64,000 nt of DNA from Promethearchaeota archaeon (GTDB taxonomy: Archaea; Asgardarchaeota; Lokiarchaeia; Sigyniarchaeales; SOKP01), in NCBI GenBank assembly GCA_019058365.1, contig JAHPZE010000001.1, forward strand, positions 186,001 to 250,000, written 5' to 3'. This document shows, piece after piece, positions 63,422 through 64,000 of the stretch. A program made the translations under genes and the position numbers. Numbering within the stretch: position 1 is the stretch's first letter; every line of letters starts with the position of its first letter. The notes under the pieces were generated by a model. The model was not told the DNA's origin and searched no databases. It saw only the letters and a list, made by a program, of their open reading frames with translations.

Positions 63422-64000
63422 TTATACTAGTGTTGCTCGTTTTTTCATAAAGATATAGACAACGGCGATTACTGCGACTCCTCCGACTATAGACACAACG
63501 ACTACAACTATAATAACGGTTGGATCTATTCCACCAGCAGGGATACTTTTAGTAATCGTTACTTCTTCAAACGTGAGATTTCCTAAAGTATCATTAGCGT
63601 AGAATGTAATAGTAACTGATCCTTCAGATAGAGCAGCCCATGCGGCTTGATCAATAGTACCATTCGTAATAATATCAAATGTTGTTAAACCTCCATCAAG
63701 AGAATACCACATGGAGTCCAAGTGGTCATCTGTAACTGTAATTACGAAATTGGGGGCAGTAGTACCAAATTCGCTTCCAGCAGAAGGTGAATTGATTGTA
63801 ATAGTTGGAGCTTGAGTGTCTTTTTCTATGCTTAACTCAGCAGATCCAATATTTCCTACTAGATCTGAAGCATAAACTGTGAAAGTAATACTACCGTCAG
63901 ATAAGGCATCCCACGCTAATTGTTCAATAGTTCCAGTAGATCCAATAAATGTAAAGTTATGCATCCCTCCGTCAATTGTGTACCAAGTTTCATCAAGAAA
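63422..64000 (-). CDS. Cell-surface protein with Ig-like repeats and C-terminal anchor (5' end beyond window)
   Basis: The frame is open at the right edge (193 codons visible); the Met at 63964 lies inside a repeat and is not the real start. Two successive Ig-like/Big-type repeats are seen, each with the pattern 'WYTIDGG'/'WYSLDGG', 'GTIEQLAWDALSDGSITFTV' and 'YASDLVGNIGSAEL'. After 'PAGGIDPT' comes a single membrane helix ('VVVVVSIVGGVAVIAVVYIF') and a basic tail 'MKKRATLV'. The protein is exported and held in the membrane, probably as an adhesin or envelope glycoprotein. The same tail occurs as a relic at 58.7 kb. Confidence 0.8.
   Translation of the reverse strand, partial: FLDETWYTIDGGMHNFTFIGSTGTIEQLAWDALSDGSITFTVYASDLVGNIGSAELSIEKDTQAPTITINSPSAGSEFGTTAPNFVITVTDDHLDSMWYSLDGGLTTFDIITNGTIDQAAWAALSEGSVTITFYANDTLGNLTFEEVTITKSIPAGGIDPTVIIVVVVVSIVGGVAVIAVVYIFMKKRATLV

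Overview
The window looks like a piece of a Lokiarchaeia-type Asgard (Promethearchaeota) chromosome. The DNA is strongly AT-rich and the genes are short-spaced and archaeal in style, with ATG, GTG and TTG starts, few Shine-Dalgarno sites and oligo-T ends. Mixed among ordinary archaeal genes are eukaryote-like parts: an actin-family protein, a proline-rich protein with P-S-A-P motifs, a longin-like plus small-GTPase fusion, a longin/AP-sigma-like zinc protein, a roadblock-like plus methyltransferase fusion, a RING/PHD-like zinc protein and HEAT-repeat proteins. The lineage is inferred from gene content; no rRNA gene and no convincing tRNA or CRISPR array was seen.

Layout. 0-2.2 kb (minus): a three-gene divalent-cation transport operon with two half-size MgtE/SLC41 membrane proteins and a PhoU/TrkA-C regulator cut by the left edge. 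2.6-6.3 kb: a large ABC-2-like membrane protein, a small membrane protein and a secreted repeat protein with a C-terminal anchor. 6.5-11.2 kb: a phosphoribosyltransferase, a proline-rich protein, a PIG-L deacetylase, a divergent actin and a small winged-helix protein. 11.5-21 kb (minus): type IA topoisomerase, a six-PAS histidine kinase, a HAD protein, a HEAT protein, purD and an Ig-like zinc-ribbon protein. 21-28 kb: an Fe-S protein, an ABC exporter pair, a CDP-alcohol phosphotransferase and two tandem M32 carboxypeptidases. 28-36 kb: the longin-GTPase, a Cys-motif unknown, a HEAT/coiled-coil protein convergent with an AbrB-like helical protein, a longin-like zinc protein, an alpha/beta hydrolase and a TrmJ-type methyltransferase.

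36-42 kb is the most unusual stretch. A single-cyclin-box (TFIIB-like) gene and a ribbon-helix-helix gene diverge from a perfect 13-bp inverted repeat. Behind the RHH gene lie four small proteins that appear to be paralogues of one undescribed family, interrupted by an Atg22/UMF1-type MFS transporter and followed by a DUF998-like membrane protein and a RING/PHD-like protein. 42-51 kb (mostly minus) carries MFS transporters, a hydrolase, a membrane-anchored rhodanese, gpmA and two left-handed beta-helix acyltransferase-like membrane proteins. 51-58.6 kb carries a SagB-like nitroreductase, a GNAT enzyme, a CPBP protease, an SPL-like radical SAM protein, the roadblock-methyltransferase, a DUF4184 protein, a DMT transporter, a J-domain protein, a coiled-coil protein and a 41-residue zinc-ribbon protein.

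The right end, after a 0.7-kb gap, is an apparent sugar-use cassette: a sugar-porter MFS transporter 6 bp ahead of a GH15 glucoamylase-like enzyme, then a remnant of an Lrp/AsnC regulator and the C-terminal end of a repeat-built cell-surface protein that runs off the window. A 40-bp near-copy of that surface gene's 3' end sits alone at 58.7 kb.
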